From SG8-41 sp963699525 (lineage in GTDB: Bacteria; Pseudomonadota; Gammaproteobacteria; Burkholderiales; SG8-41), in NCBI GenBank assembly GCA_963699525.1, contig CAVOUI010000008.1, forward strand, positions 54,983-118,982: 64,000 nucleotides of DNA, given 5' to 3'. A program made the position numbers and the translations under genes. This document shows, one piece after another, positions 18,382 through 27,590 of this stretch. Position 1 is the stretch's first letter; every line of letters starts with the position of its first letter. Below the pieces are notes generated by a model that saw only the letters and a list, made by a program, of their open reading frames with translations, was not told the DNA's origin and ran no database searches.

Positions 18382-19896
18382 ATGAAGAAGAACGACTATC
18401 TCGAGCGGATCCTCGGCGCGCGCGTCTACGACGTGGCGATGGAGACGCCACTCGAGCCCGCCGCCGGACTCTCGGCGCGCACGGGCAACCGCGTGCTGCT
18501 GAAGCGCGAGGACGTGCAGCCGGTGTTCTCGTTCAAGCTGCGCGGAGCCTACAACAAGATGGCGCAGCTATCACCGGCGGCGTTGAAGCGCGGCGTGATC
18601 ACCGCCTCCGCCGGCAACCACGCGCAGGGCGTCGCGCTTGCGGCGCAGCGGCTCGCCTGCCGGGCAACCATCGTCATGCCGGTCACGACGCCGCAGATCA
18701 AGATCGCGGCAGTGAAGGCGCGCGCGGCGCAGGTCGTGCTGCACGGCGATTCCTACGACGAGGCCTACCAGCACGCGCGCGCCCTCGGGCGGCGGCGCGG
18801 GCTCACGTTCGTGCATCCCTACGACGATCCGGACGTGATCGCCGGGCAGGGCACGATTGCGATGGAGATCCTGCGCCAGCATCCCGAGGAGATCCATGCG
18901 ATATTCGTGCCGGTCGGCGGCGGCGGGCTGATTTCCGGCATCGCCGCCTACGTGAAGCGCCTGCGCCCGGAGATCAAGGTGATCGGGGTGGAGCCGGAGG
19001 ATGCCGACGCGATGTTTCGCTCGCTCAAGGCCGGCCGGCGCGTCAAGCTCGCGCAAGTGGGGCTCTTCGCCGACGGCGTGGCGGTCAAGCAGGTCGGGCG
19101 CGAGACCTTCCGCCTGTGCCGCCAGCTGGTCGACGACGTCATCCGGGTCGACACCGACGCCATCTGCGCCGCGATCAAGGACGTGTTCGAGGACACGCGG
19201 GCGGTGCTGGAGCCGGCCGGCGCGCTGGCAGTCGCCGGCATCAAGGCCTATGCCCGCCGGAGCGCCCTCCGCGGCAGGACGCTGGTGGCGATCGCCAGCG
19301 GCGCCAACATGAATTTCGACCGCCTGCGCTTCGTCGCGGAAGAGGCCGAGCTGGGCGAGAAACGCGAGGCGGTGCTCGCCGTCACCATACCCGAGCGCCC
19401 CGGCAGTTTCCGCGAATTCTGCGGGCTGATCGGCGCGCGCAACGTCACCGAGTTCAACTACCGCTTCGCGGACCCCGCTCAGGCCCACGTGTTCGTGGGG
19501 CTTCAGGTGCGCGACCGCAACGAGACCCGGAAGCTCGTGCAGAGGCTGCGCCGCCACCGGCTGAAGACCCTCGATCTCAGCGACAACGAACTGGCGAAGC
19601 TCCACGTCCGCTACACGGTGGGCGGCCACGCGCCGACGGTCGACGACGAGATCATCTACCGCTTCGAATTCCCCGAGCGCCCCGGCGCACTCATGAGGTT
19701 CCTGTCCGCCATGAGCCGGGGCTGGAACATCAGCCTGTTCCACTACCGCAACCATGGCGCGGATTACGGGCGAGTTCTCGTCGGCATGCAGGTGCCGGCG
19801 CGGGACCAGCGCAGGTTCCGCGCCTTTCTAGCCAAAGTCGGCTACCCGTGGCAGGAGGAAACGCGCAATCCCGCCTATAAGCTCTTTCTCGGTTGA
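18382..19896 (+). CDS. ilvA: Threonine ammonia-lyase, biosynthetic
   Basis: PLP enzyme that deaminates threonine to 2-oxobutanoate, the entry to isoleucine synthesis. The 504-residue protein has the PLP-lysine motif SFKLRGAYN (Lys52), the SAGNHAQGVA loop and the glycine-rich phosphate cup GGGGLISG. Two C-terminal ACT-like regulatory domains (about 335-410 and 425-500) fit the long, isoleucine-inhibited form. ATG 18382 gives the family start KKNDYLERIL; an in-frame upstream ATG at 18343 lacks conserved residues. Confidence 0.96.
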   Translation: MKKNDYLERILGARVYDVAMETPLEPAAGLSARTGNRVLLKREDVQPVFSFKLRGAYNKMAQLSPAALKRGVITASAGNHAQGVALAAQRLACRATIVMPVTTPQIKIAAVKARAAQVVLHGDSYDEAYQHARALGRRRGLTFVHPYDDPDVIAGQGTIAMEILRQHPEEIHAIFVPVGGGGLISGIAAYVKRLRPEIKVIGVEPEDADAMFRSLKAGRRVKLAQVGLFADGVAVKQVGRETFRLCRQLVDDVIRVDTDAICAAIKDVFEDTRAVLEPAGALAVAGIKAYARRSALRGRTLVAIASGANMNFDRLRFVAEEAELGEKREAVLAVTIPERPGSFREFCGLIGARNVTEFNYRFADPAQAHVFVGLQVRDRNETRKLVQRLRRHRLKTLDLSDNELAKLHVRYTVGGHAPTVDDEIIYRFEFPERPGALMRFLSAMSRGWNISLFHYRNHGADYGRVLVGMQVPARDQRRFRAFLAKVGYPWQEETRNPAYKLFLG

Positions 19897-19945
19897 GGAG
19901 CTTCTGCGTCAACGGTGCCACCCGTCGGCGCGTTTGAATCCGTAT

Positions 19946-19966
19946 AGCCGGTCGGGAAAACCGGCT
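19946..19966 (+). repeat. Short inverted repeat between ilvA and slt
   Basis: Perfect 7-bp arms AGCCGGT (19946-19952) and ACCGGCT (19960-19966) flank a 7-base loop; a further AGCCGGT occurs at 19974-19980. The right arm overlaps a -10-like TAGAAT (19966-19971) that would suit slt, 29 bp from its GTG. It could be an operator or a weak hairpin behind ilvA. There is no U-tract, so it is not a standard terminator. Confidence 0.3.
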
Positions 19967-19994
19967 AGAATGAAGCCGGTAGACAGGGGATCTC

Positions 19995-21968
19995 GTGCAG
20001 TTGATAAGGGCGCATTGGCTGGCCGGACTGGTGCTCGTTGCGGCGACCGCACAGGGTGCGCCGCTCGACGAGGATTTTCTCGCCGCGCGCGAGGCGTACC
20101 AGACGAATGACGCGGTCCGGCTCGACGTGCTTGCACCGCGCCTGCAGGGCCACCTGCTCGAGCCCTACGTCGCCTACTGGCGGTTGAGTTTGAGGCTCGA
20201 CGAGGCTTCCGCCGAGGAAGTGCGCGGGTTTCTCGCCGCGAACCGCGACGGGCCGCTTGCGGACCGGCTCCGCGGCGAGTGGCTCAAGTCGCTTGCCTGG
20301 CGCGGGGAGTGGGAGCTGTTCAACGCCGAGCTGCCGCTGCTGGGGAGCCGCGACCTCGAGATCACCTGCTACGCGCTGCAGTCCCGGATGCAGACGAAGC
20401 CTGAGGAGGCCCTGCCCGAGGCTCGGTCGCTCTGGTTTGTCACGCGCGAACTTCCCGACAGCTGCACCCCCCTGCTTGATGCGCTCGTTGCCGCAGGCGT
20501 CATTTCCTCCGACCACTTGTGGTCGCGGATCCGGATTGCGCTGGAAGCGGGGCGGGTGACCCAGGCGCGCCGGATCGCGCAGTGGCTGCCCGCGGGCGAG
20601 GCGCCGGAGCCGCGCTCGCTCGAGCAGGCCGCTTCCAATCCCGCAGGTTATCTCGCCCGGCAGAGCAACAATCTCAAGACCCGGGCCGATCGCGAGACCG
20701 TCATGTTCGCTGCCCACCGGCTCGCACGCGTGGCGCCCGCGCAGGCGGCGCGCCACTGGGCCGGGCTCGAGGAGCGCTTTTCCGCGGAGGAGCGCGGCTA
20801 CGTCTGGGGCATGATCGGGTATCTGGGCGCGATGCGCCACGACCCCGACGCGCTCGCCTGGTACGCGCGCGCCGGCGATCTTTCCGACCTGCAGCTCGCC
20901 TGGAAGGTGCGCGCGGCGCTGCGCGCCGGCAACTGGCGTGAGGTGCTCGCCGCCGTGGACGCCATGTCCGACCGGGATCGCTCGATTTCCGCGTGGCGCT
21001 ACTGGAAGGCCCGGGCCTTGATGGCGACCGGGCGGGAGGACGAGGCGCGCGATCTGCTCGAGCCGCTGGCGGGCGAGTTCGGCTTCTACGGGCAACTTGC
21101 GCTGGAGGAAATGGGCGGCAGAATCGCCGCGCCGTCCACGTCCTACCGGCCGGGCGCGGAGGACGTGCGCGCCATGGGACAGCGCGCCGGCCTGCAGCGC
21201 GCGCTCGAGCTCTACCGGCTCAACCTGCGCCCGGAGGCGAACGCGGAGTGGCTGTGGGCGATCCGTGGCTTCGGCGACCGGCAACTGCTGACGGCGGCGG
21301 AGGTTGCGCGCCGGAACGAGGTCTACGACCGCGCCATCTTCACCGCGGACCGCACCGTCGGGCTGCACGACTTCGAGCTGCGCTACCTCGCGCCCTACCG
21401 CGATGTGCTCAAGGCCCACACTGCCCAGCTCGCGCTCGACGAGGCCTGGGTTTATGGCCTGATCCGGCAGGAAAGCCGCTTCGTCCCGGACGCAAGATCG
21501 GTGGCGGGCGCGAGCGGCTTGATGCAGCTCATGCCGGAAACCGCGCGCTGGGTGGCGAAGCGCCTCGGCCTCAGGAACTGGCGCTGGTCGCAGGTCACGG
21601 AGGTCAACACCAACGTGGAGTTCGGCACCTACTATCTGCGCCACGTGCTCGACGCGCTCGATGGCCAGCCGGTGCTCGCTTCCGCCGCCTACAATGCCGG
21701 GCCGAGCCGGGCGCGCGCCTGGCGGCCGGCGACCGCGGTGGAAGGCGCGGTCTTCGCCGAGACCATTCCGTTCACCGAGACGCGCCTCTACGTCAAGAAC
21801 GTGATGGCGAACGCGACTTATTACGCTCACACATTCAGCCAGCGGCTGCAGTCGCTCAAGCAGCGCCTGGGCGTGGTGGGGCCGTTGCAGGACGGCGACG
21901 GGGCGCCGGGTAGCGAGGCGCTCGAGCTGGTGTTGAGCGACCGGCTGCCGGGCGAGGCCGGACGGTAG
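19995..21968 (+). CDS. slt: Soluble lytic murein transglycosylase
   Basis: Periplasmic enzyme that cleaves peptidoglycan to 1,6-anhydromuropeptides. The 657-residue protein has a signal peptide (about 1-21, ending AQGA), a long alpha-helical superhelix (about 25-470), and a C-terminal SLT domain (about 475-620). The SLT domain has the catalytic Glu in GLIRQESRF, then GASGLMQLMPETA, and the AAYNAGPSRARAWRP motif. Length agrees with Slt70 (about 645). Start is GTG 19995 with AGGGGA just upstream. The next gene starts 40 bp downstream. Confidence 0.95.
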   Translation: MQLIRAHWLAGLVLVAATAQGAPLDEDFLAAREAYQTNDAVRLDVLAPRLQGHLLEPYVAYWRLSLRLDEASAEEVRGFLAANRDGPLADRLRGEWLKSLAWRGEWELFNAELPLLGSRDLEITCYALQSRMQTKPEEALPEARSLWFVTRELPDSCTPLLDALVAAGVISSDHLWSRIRIALEAGRVTQARRIAQWLPAGEAPEPRSLEQAASNPAGYLARQSNNLKTRADRETVMFAAHRLARVAPAQAARHWAGLEERFSAEERGYVWGMIGYLGAMRHDPDALAWYARAGDLSDLQLAWKVRAALRAGNWREVLAAVDAMSDRDRSISAWRYWKARALMATGREDEARDLLEPLAGEFGFYGQLALEEMGGRIAAPSTSYRPGAEDVRAMGQRAGLQRALELYRLNLRPEANAEWLWAIRGFGDRQLLTAAEVARRNEVYDRAIFTADRTVGLHDFELRYLAPYRDVLKAHTAQLALDEAWVYGLIRQESRFVPDARSVAGASGLMQLMPETARWVAKRLGLRNWRWSQVTEVNTNVEFGTYYLRHVLDALDGQPVLASAAYNAGPSRARAWRPATAVEGAVFAETIPFTETRLYVKNVMANATYYAHTFSQRLQSLKQRLGVVGPLQDGDGAPGSEALELVLSDRLPGEAGR

Positions 21969-22008
21969 CCGCTTTCGCCGCGTCCGGCGCTGTAGTCCTG
22001 CGAAGGTC

Positions 22009-22974
22009 ATGCCAGTCACCGAGGTTTGCGTTCTTGGGGGGAGCGGTTTCGTCGGCCGGCGCGTCTGCCATGCGCTGGCCGCCGCTGGCCACCGAGTCCG
22101 CGTGGCGACGCGCGACCGCGAGCGCGCCAAGGACCAGCTGATCCTGCTGCCGACCGTGGACGTCGACGCCGTTGATATCCACGAGCCGGGGCAGCTCGCC
22201 GCGTTCGTGCGCGGCGCCGACGCCGTGGTGAACCTGGTGGGGGTCCTCCACGACGGCCGCGGTGATCGCAGCTTCCAGGCCGCCCACGTCGAACTCGCGC
22301 GCAAGGTCGTCGCGGTGTGCCGCGACGGCGGCATCCGGAGGCTGCTGCATATGAGCGCGCTCGCCTCCGCCCGTGACGGGCCGAGCCGCTACCTGCGCTC
22401 GAAGGGCGAGGCCGAGGCGATCGTGCGCGAGTCGGGGCTCGCGTGGACGATCTTTCGTCCCTCGGTCGTGTTCGGGCCCGGAGACCGCTTTCTCGACCTG
22501 TTCGCGACGGTGCTCAGGTTCTCGCCCGTTGTGGCGCTCGCCTGCCCGGGCGCGCGCTTCCAGCCGGTCTACGTGGAAGACGTGGCGGAGGCGTTCGCAA
22601 AGGGGCTCGGCGACCTCGAGAGCTTTGGCCGGAGCTACGACCTGTGCGGTCCCCGGGTCTACACCCTGCGCGAGCTGGTCGAGTACGTCGGCGAGGTGAC
22701 CGGGCGGCGGCGCTGGGTGGTGGGGCTGAACGACGCGTTCTCGTACATCCAGGCCCTCGCCATGGAGTTCCTGCCGGTCAAGCTCATGACGCGCGACAAC
22801 TATTACTCGATGAAAGTGGACAACGTGTGCAGCTGCGATTTCCCTTTCGGCATCGCGCCGGCGGCGCTCGAGGCAGTGGCGCCGTCCTATCTCGGGAGCC
22901 GCACGCCGCGGGCCCGCTACCAGGACTTTCGCGGGAAGGCGCGCCGCGACGATTCGGTTAACCGTAACTGGTGA
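22009..22974 (+). CDS. NAD(P)-binding protein of the NDUFA9-like/SDR-a5 family
   Basis: A 321-residue atypical short-chain dehydrogenase-like protein. The N-terminal nucleotide loop is complete (CVLGGSGFVGRRV, about 7-19) and the RYLRSKGEAEAIV stretch takes the place of the usual YxxxK motif. Its closest family is the complex I NDUFA9-like/epimerase group that is common beside cca and slt in betaproteobacteria. A substrate cannot be assigned. The stop is 21 bp before the cca ATG and close to slt upstream, so slt, this gene, cca and gst may form one transcript. Confidence 0.8.
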   Translation: MPVTEVCVLGGSGFVGRRVCHALAAAGHRVRVATRDRERAKDQLILLPTVDVDAVDIHEPGQLAAFVRGADAVVNLVGVLHDGRGDRSFQAAHVELARKVVAVCRDGGIRRLLHMSALASARDGPSRYLRSKGEAEAIVRESGLAWTIFRPSVVFGPGDRFLDLFATVLRFSPVVALACPGARFQPVYVEDVAEAFAKGLGDLESFGRSYDLCGPRVYTLRELVEYVGEVTGRRRWVVGLNDAFSYIQALAMEFLPVKLMTRDNYYSMKVDNVCSCDFPFGIAPAALEAVAPSYLGSRTPRARYQDFRGKARRDDSVNRNW

Positions 22975-22995
22975 CAGGTGACCGGTCACGCGGTC

Positions 22996-24126
22996 ATGAA
23001 GATCTACTGCGTCGGCGGAGCCGTGCGCGACGAGTTGCTGGGCCTGCCCGTCAAGGACCGCGATTACGTCGTGGTCGGCGCGACGCCCGAGGAAATGGTC
23101 CGGCAAGGCTACAAGCCGGTCGGCAAGGACTTCCCGGTCTTCCTGCACCCCCGGACCCACGAGGAGTACGCCCTCGCGCGCACCGAAAGAAAGACCGCGC
23201 GCGGCTATCACGGCTTCGAATTCCGCACCGCTCCGGATGTCACCCTCGAACAGGATCTCGCGCGGCGCGACCTCACCATCAATGCGATCGCCCGCGACGC
23301 CGACGGACGCATCATCGATCCGTTCAACGGAGCCGACGATCTCAAGGCCGGCGTGCTGCGCCACGTGAGCGCGGCGTTCGCCGAGGACCCGGTGCGCATC
23401 CTGCGCGTGGCGCGCTTCACCGCCCGCTACGGCTTCCGCATCGCGCCGGAGACGATGAAGCTCATGCGCGAGATGGCCGGCGGCGGCGAAGCCGACGCGC
23501 TGGTGCCCGAGCGGGTGTGGCAGGAGCTCGCGCGCGGCCTGATGGAGGCGCGGCCCTCGCGCATGTTCGAGGTGCTGCACGAGAGCGGCGCGCTCGCGCG
23601 CGTGATGCCGGAAGTGGACGCCCTGTGGGATGATGCAGACACCGCCCGGGAGGCCATGCGCGTGCTGGATGCCGCTGCTGCTGCGGGTGCGACCCTGCCG
23701 GCGCGCTTCGCCACGCTCGCGCGTTCGCTCGACCCGCTTGCGGTCGAATCGCTGACCGGGCGGCTCCGGGTGCCCGCCGACTGCCGGGAGCTCGCCCTGC
23801 TTGCCGCGCGCCACGCCAATACGATGCTGGACGCCGGCGAGCTCGACGCCGAATCCGTGCTGGCTCTGTTCAATGCGGTCGACGCCTGGCGCAGACCGGA
23901 GCGCTTCGCAGAGCTGGTGGCAGCCGCGCTCGCGGGCGAGCCCGACGCTGGCGCGGCGCAGGCGCGACTGGAGCGCGCGCGGGCCGCGGCGGCCGCCGTC
24001 AAGGCGGGAGATATCGCGAAGGCGTCCAAAGACACCGCGGCCATCCGCGGCAACGTGGATGCCGCGCGGCTCGAGGCGATCCGCCGGGCGCTCGAATCAC
24101 CCACCACCGGCAAGGGAGCGAAATGA
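22996..24126 (+). CDS. cca: CCA tRNA nucleotidyltransferase
   Basis: Adds or repairs the 3' CCA of tRNAs. The 376-residue protein is a class II enzyme: nucleotidyltransferase head with GGAVRDELLGLPVKDRDYVV (about 6-25, including the DxD pair), RRDLTINAIA, the neck motif EDPVRILRVARFTARYGF, and the ERVWQELARGL body. It is shorter than the E. coli enzyme (412) and lacks an obvious HD phosphohydrolase signature. ATG 22996 gives the family start MKIYCVGG. A perfect palindrome GTGACCGGTCAC (22978-22989) lies 6 bp before it. The stop overlaps the gst start (ATGA). Confidence 0.94.
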   Translation: MKIYCVGGAVRDELLGLPVKDRDYVVVGATPEEMVRQGYKPVGKDFPVFLHPRTHEEYALARTERKTARGYHGFEFRTAPDVTLEQDLARRDLTINAIARDADGRIIDPFNGADDLKAGVLRHVSAAFAEDPVRILRVARFTARYGFRIAPETMKLMREMAGGGEADALVPERVWQELARGLMEARPSRMFEVLHESGALARVMPEVDALWDDADTAREAMRVLDAAAAAGATLPARFATLARSLDPLAVESLTGRLRVPADCRELALLAARHANTMLDAGELDAESVLALFNAVDAWRRPERFAELVAAALAGEPDAGAAQARLERARAAAAAVKAGDIAKASKDTAAIRGNVDAARLEAIRRALESPTTGKGAK

Positions 24127-24740
24127 TCGATCTGTACACGTGGACCACGCCCAACGGCCGCAAGGTCTCGATCATGCTGGAGGAGCTGGCGCTGCCCTAT
24201 CGCGTGCACCCGGTCAATATCGGCCAGGGGGAGCAGTTCAGGCCGGAGTACCTCAAGATCAATCCCAACGGCAAGATTCCGTCCATCGTCGATTCGGAGG
24301 GGCCCGACGGAAGACCGATCGCCATGATGGAGTCGGGCGCGATCCTCATCTATCTCGCGGGCAAGACCGGCAAGCTCTTCCCGCAGGCAGACCGCGCGAA
24401 GTACGAAGCGCTGCAGTGGCTCATGTTCCAGATGGGGGGCGTCGGCCCCATGTTCGGGCAGACCCATCACTTCCTGCGCGCGGCGAAGGAGCAGGTGCCG
24501 TACGCCATCGAGCGCTACACGAAGGAAACCCGGCGTCTCTACGGGGTGCTCAACGAACGCCTCAAGGACCACGACTACCTCGCTGACGGCTACTCGATCG
24601 CGGACATCGCGACCTACCCCTGGGTCGCGCGCTACGAGTGGCACAAGACCGATCTCAATGACTTTCCGGCGGTCAAACGCTGGTTCGACGCGATCTCGGC
24701 GCGGCCGGCGGTGCAGCGGGGGATGAAAGTTCCTTCCTAG
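24123..24740 (+). CDS. Glutathione S-transferase, Nu class (YfcG/YghU-like)
   Basis: A 205-residue thioredoxin-fold GST. The N-domain begins DLYTWTTPNGRKVSIMLEEL, in which the TPNGRK segment with Thr/Asn is typical of Nu-class disulfide-bond oxidoreductases. The ESGAILIYLAGKTGK loop binds the glutathione gamma-glutamyl group. The C-domain starts about residue 95 and contains SIADIATYPWV. The likely activity is glutathione-dependent disulfide reduction; the physiological substrate is unknown. Its ATG overlaps the cca stop codon, showing translational coupling. Confidence 0.9.
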   Translation: MIDLYTWTTPNGRKVSIMLEELALPYRVHPVNIGQGEQFRPEYLKINPNGKIPSIVDSEGPDGRPIAMMESGAILIYLAGKTGKLFPQADRAKYEALQWLMFQMGGVGPMFGQTHHFLRAAKEQVPYAIERYTKETRRLYGVLNERLKDHDYLADGYSIADIATYPWVARYEWHKTDLNDFPAVKRWFDAISARPAVQRGMKVPS

Positions 24741-24778
24741 CGAAGGATGAGGGCGGAGGGATGAAGGATGAGGAGCCA

Positions 24779-25367
24779 ATGCAAAGGGTCTCGAATGGGC
24801 CAGGGGCGAGGATGAGGGTTGACCGCAGGCGACTGGTGTTTGCCGGCGCTGCATTGACCATTGCGCCGGGGGTGGCGCTGGCGCAGCAGTGCAGGGTCAC
24901 GCCGCGCGACGCGCTCGGGCCGTTCTACAAGGCCAATGCGCCGGCGCAGGCGGAGCTGTGCGCGAAGCGGCTCGGGCGGCAAGGAGCGGCTCGTCGTCAG
25001 CGGACGCGTCCTCGGCGCGCCGGATTGCGCGCCGCTCGCCGGCGCGCTGGTGGAAGTATGGCAAGCGGATGCGCGCGGCGACTACTCGCAGGTGGGAGCG
25101 AAGCCGGACGACGCCGGCTGCCTGCTGCGGGCAAGCCTGAGGACGGATGCCGAGGGACGCTACAGCTTCCGCACCGTAGCGCCCGGGGAGTATCCGGGAC
25201 GTCCGCGCCACATGCACTATCGCGTGAGCGCAAAGGGATATGCGACGCTGGTGACTCAGCTCTACTTCGGCCGCGAGCGCGGCGTGCCTCCGGAACTCAC
25301 CGTCACCGCCGCGCCGAAGGACGGCGCGCTCGCCGCGACTTTCGACGTGACTCTCGCCAAAGCCTAG
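24779..25367 (+). pseudogene. Intradiol ring-cleavage dioxygenase-like protein, frameshifted
   Basis: The N-terminal part (frame of 24779) encodes an arginine-rich export signal (RRRLVFAGAALTIAPGVALA) and CRVTPRDALGPFYKANAP. The rest lies in the next frame and encodes the dioxygenase core: ALVEVWQADARGDYSQ, GRYSFRTVAPGEYPGRPRHMHYRV and LVTQLYF. The HxH iron ligands are present. The two frames join if one base is removed near 24974 in GGCTCGGGCGG. The product would be a secreted protocatechuate-dioxygenase-fold protein of about 195 residues. Either a decayed gene or a base-call error. Its stop codon overlaps that of the convergent gene. Confidence 0.7.
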
Positions 25368-26339
25368 TTGACCCGCATCCCCGCCGCCCTTGCGACCTTC
25401 GTCCACTTGGCGATGTCGGCGGGAATCAACTTGCGCATTTCCTCCGGGGACTTGATGTCCACTTCGGCGCCCTCGTCCGCGAAGCGCTTCCGCGTTTCGG
25501 GGAGATCGAGAAACGCTCACGATCTCGGTGTTCAAGCGAGCGATGATTGCCGGCGGCGTGCCGGCCGGCGCGGCGATAGACCACCAGTTGCTCGCGTCAT
25601 AGCCCGGGACGCCGGCCTCGGCGATCGTCGGCAGGTCCGGCAGGGCCGTAGCGCGCTTTGCGCCCCCCGTGGCAAGCGCCTTCAGGCGTCCGGCGCGGAT
25701 ATGGCTGAGCGTCATAATGATCGAGCCGATGGTCATGTGCGCCTGGCCGCCCATCACGTCGATCATGGCTGGCGCTCCACCCTTGTAGAGCACGACGGTG
25801 AGGTCTTGGCCCGAAAGGCTGCTGAAGAGCACGTGCGCGAAGTGCTGGAAGCCGCCGGCGCTCGCCATGATGATCTGCCCCGGCTTGGCCTTGGCCACAG
25901 CCAGCAATTCCTTCACCGAATTGACCGGCAGCAAGGGCCCCACGGTGAGGGCGGTGGGCCCCGTGGCGAGCATTGCTACCCAGTCGAATGCCTTGAGCGG
26001 ATCGTAGGGCAACTTGCGGACCGCCGGGTTCATCGTGTAGGCAGCGGAGGCGAGCAGCAGGGTGTACCCGTCGGGCGCCGAACGCGCTGCGAGCTCGGTG
26101 CCGATCATGGCATCCGCACCGGGCCGGTTGTCCACCACCACCTGTTTGCCCAGCCGTGCCGACAGGTATTGCCCGACTGAGCGCGCCATGATGTCGTTGC
26201 TGCCGCCGGGAGCCTGGGGCACGATCAGCCGGATCGGCCGCGTGGGATAGCTCGTGTCCGCGCTCGCGCGCTGCGCCGCGTCGGCGCCGGCGGCGGCCGC
26301 GAGGATCATGGCGAAACAGGCTGCCTGGCTCGACCTCAT
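25364..26339 (-). pseudogene. Tripartite tricarboxylate transporter substrate-binding protein (TctC/Bug family), frameshifted
   Basis: Periplasmic solute-binding protein of the Bug/TctC family. Signal peptide about 1-25, then YPTRPIRLIVPQAPGGSNDI, the family signature for the ligand loop, VVVDNRPGADAMIG and LPTIAEAGVPGYD. The frame is lost after LNTEIVS (near 25515). The C-terminal LPETRKRFADEGAEVD to the stop at 25364 continues in another frame and rejoins if one base is removed. No tctA or tctB membrane genes are nearby, as is common for orphan Bug proteins. GGAGGG precedes ATG 26339. The ligand is unknown. Confidence 0.75.
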
Positions 26340-26429
26340 TGTTCCCTCCGGACGGTTTTCGGTGCATCTTACTTCATTCATACCCCGCTCCCCATCTTTC
26401 ATGGGGCGGCGGACGAGGGAGGAACGACC

Positions 26430-26780
26430 ATGATCGACGGGCTGGTCCGCATCCTGATATTCCAGGGAATCGGGGAAGTCATCGCGAAGTTCGCCGTCCC
26501 GCTCGTACCCGGGCCGGTGAGCGGGCTCGTGCTGCTGCTCGCGTTCCTGGCGTGGCGCGGGGGTGTGCCGGAAGGCGTGGAGCAGGTGTCCGCCGCCTTC
26601 ATGCGCTACCTGGGCGTGCTTTTCGTGCCGGCGGCGGTCGGGGTCGTGCTGTTCTGGCCGCAGCTGCAGCAACAGGCGCTGGCCATTGCCGTGGCCCTGG
26701 TCGTGAGCGTGATCGCGACCATCGCCGCGTCCGCGCTCCTTGCGAAACTACTCGCGCGGGAGGGACCCGATGCGCCCTGA
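26430..26780 (+). CDS. CidA/LrgA family membrane protein
   Basis: A 116-residue, strongly hydrophobic protein with four predicted membrane helices. It has the family pattern FQGIGEVIAKF, then VPGPVSGLVLLL and FVPAAVGVV. CidA/LrgA proteins are holin-like; work in several bacteria links the pair with LrgB to murein hydrolase control or to export of small organic acids such as pyruvate or glycolate. GGGAGGAA lies just before ATG 26430. It overlaps the following lrgB by 11 bp, which is typical for this pair. Confidence 0.9.
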   Translation: MIDGLVRILIFQGIGEVIAKFAVPLVPGPVSGLVLLLAFLAWRGGVPEGVEQVSAAFMRYLGVLFVPAAVGVVLFWPQLQQQALAIAVALVVSVIATIAASALLAKLLAREGPDAP

Positions 26781-27498
26781 TCTCCCCGCCATCCACGAAA
26801 TCTGGGTCTACCTCTCGGGCAGCCCGCTGCTCGCGCTGATCCTCACGCTCGCGGCCTACCAGGCCGGCGTCATGATCTACGAGCGCACGAAGCTGAATCC
26901 TCTCGCGAACCCGGTGCTGATCGCCGTTGCCCTGATCGCGTTCGCACTCGTCGCGCTCGACATGCCTTATGCGACCTACTTCGAGGGCGCGCAGTTCGTG
27001 CATTTCCTGCTCGGCACCGCGACCGTGTCGCTGGCCGTGCCGATTTACAGGGGCCTGCCCTCCCTGCGCGGGCGCATGCTGCCGGTGCTGGCGGCGCTCC
27101 TCGGCGGCGGCATCACCTCCATCGTGAGCGCCGTGCTGCTCGCGCGGCTGCTCGGCGCCGACGAGGCCGTCGCCGGCGGAATGATTTCGAAGTCGCTGAC
27201 CGCGCCGATCGCGATGGGCGTCGCGGAGCGCATCGGCGCCTCTCCCACGCTCACGGCGGTATTCACGGTCACGACCGGCATCCTTGGCGCCGCGCTCGGC
27301 CGCTTCGTCCTCGACGCGGTGAGGTGCCGCGCGTGGTGGCAGCGCGGCTTCGCGATCGGGGTGGCGGCTCACGGAATCGGCACCTCGCGCGCGTTCAGCG
27401 TGCATCCCGAGGCGGGAGCCTACGCCGGGCTCGCGATGGGGTTGCACGGGGTGATCGGCGCGATCTTGATTCCCTGGGCGATCTCCGCGCTGCGCTGA
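26770..27498 (+). CDS. LrgB family membrane protein
   Basis: A 242-residue protein with several membrane helices and the LrgB family signatures: the central PLLR-like SLRGRMLPVLAALLGGG, SKSLTAPIAMGVAER, and AHGIGTSRAF near the end. It is the usual partner of CidA/LrgA and is thought to form a transport or antiholin complex with it. ATG 26770 begins MRPDLPAIHEIWVY; an earlier in-frame start at 26740 would lie deep in lrgA. The stop at 27498 is immediately followed by the FNR-like box of the cytochrome operon. Confidence 0.92.
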   Translation: MRPDLPAIHEIWVYLSGSPLLALILTLAAYQAGVMIYERTKLNPLANPVLIAVALIAFALVALDMPYATYFEGAQFVHFLLGTATVSLAVPIYRGLPSLRGRMLPVLAALLGGGITSIVSAVLLARLLGADEAVAGGMISKSLTAPIAMGVAERIGASPTLTAVFTVTTGILGAALGRFVLDAVRCRAWWQRGFAIGVAAHGIGTSRAFSVHPEAGAYAGLAMGLHGVIGAILIPWAISALR

Positions 27499-27499
27499 T

Positions 27500-27556
27500 T
27501 TGACGCAGATCAAGGCCCGTCCCCGTCCGGCCGCCTAGACTGCGCAATTGGCGCAG
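27500..27556 (+). promoter_or_regulatory. Predicted FNR/ANR-type class II promoter for the SHP cytochrome operon
   Basis: TTGAC-GCAG-ATCAA at 27500-27513 matches the FNR consensus TTGAT-N4-ATCAA in 9 of 10 defined bases. A -10-like TAGACT lies at 27536-27541, giving a start point near 27548. The box centre (27506.5) is then at -41.5, the position used by FNR class II promoters. A second dyad CTGCGC-AATTG-GCGCAG (27540-27556) spans the start point. The first downstream gene has a perfect AGGAGG. Regulation by low oxygen is an inference from the box. Confidence 0.65.
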
Positions 27557-27590
27557 CGGAGCGCCGCGCAGGCGAAACCCAGGAGGTCAC

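Noticed and set aside
19965..22334. 789-codon antisense frame opposite slt and the NDUFA9-like gene
   Set aside because: Low-complexity Arg/Pro/Leu composition without motifs; the sense genes explain the region.
22978..22989. Palindrome GTGACCGGTCAC before cca treated as an operator
   Set aside because: It is short, GC-rich, and made of a local GTGAC duplication; chance is a sufficient explanation without comparative data.
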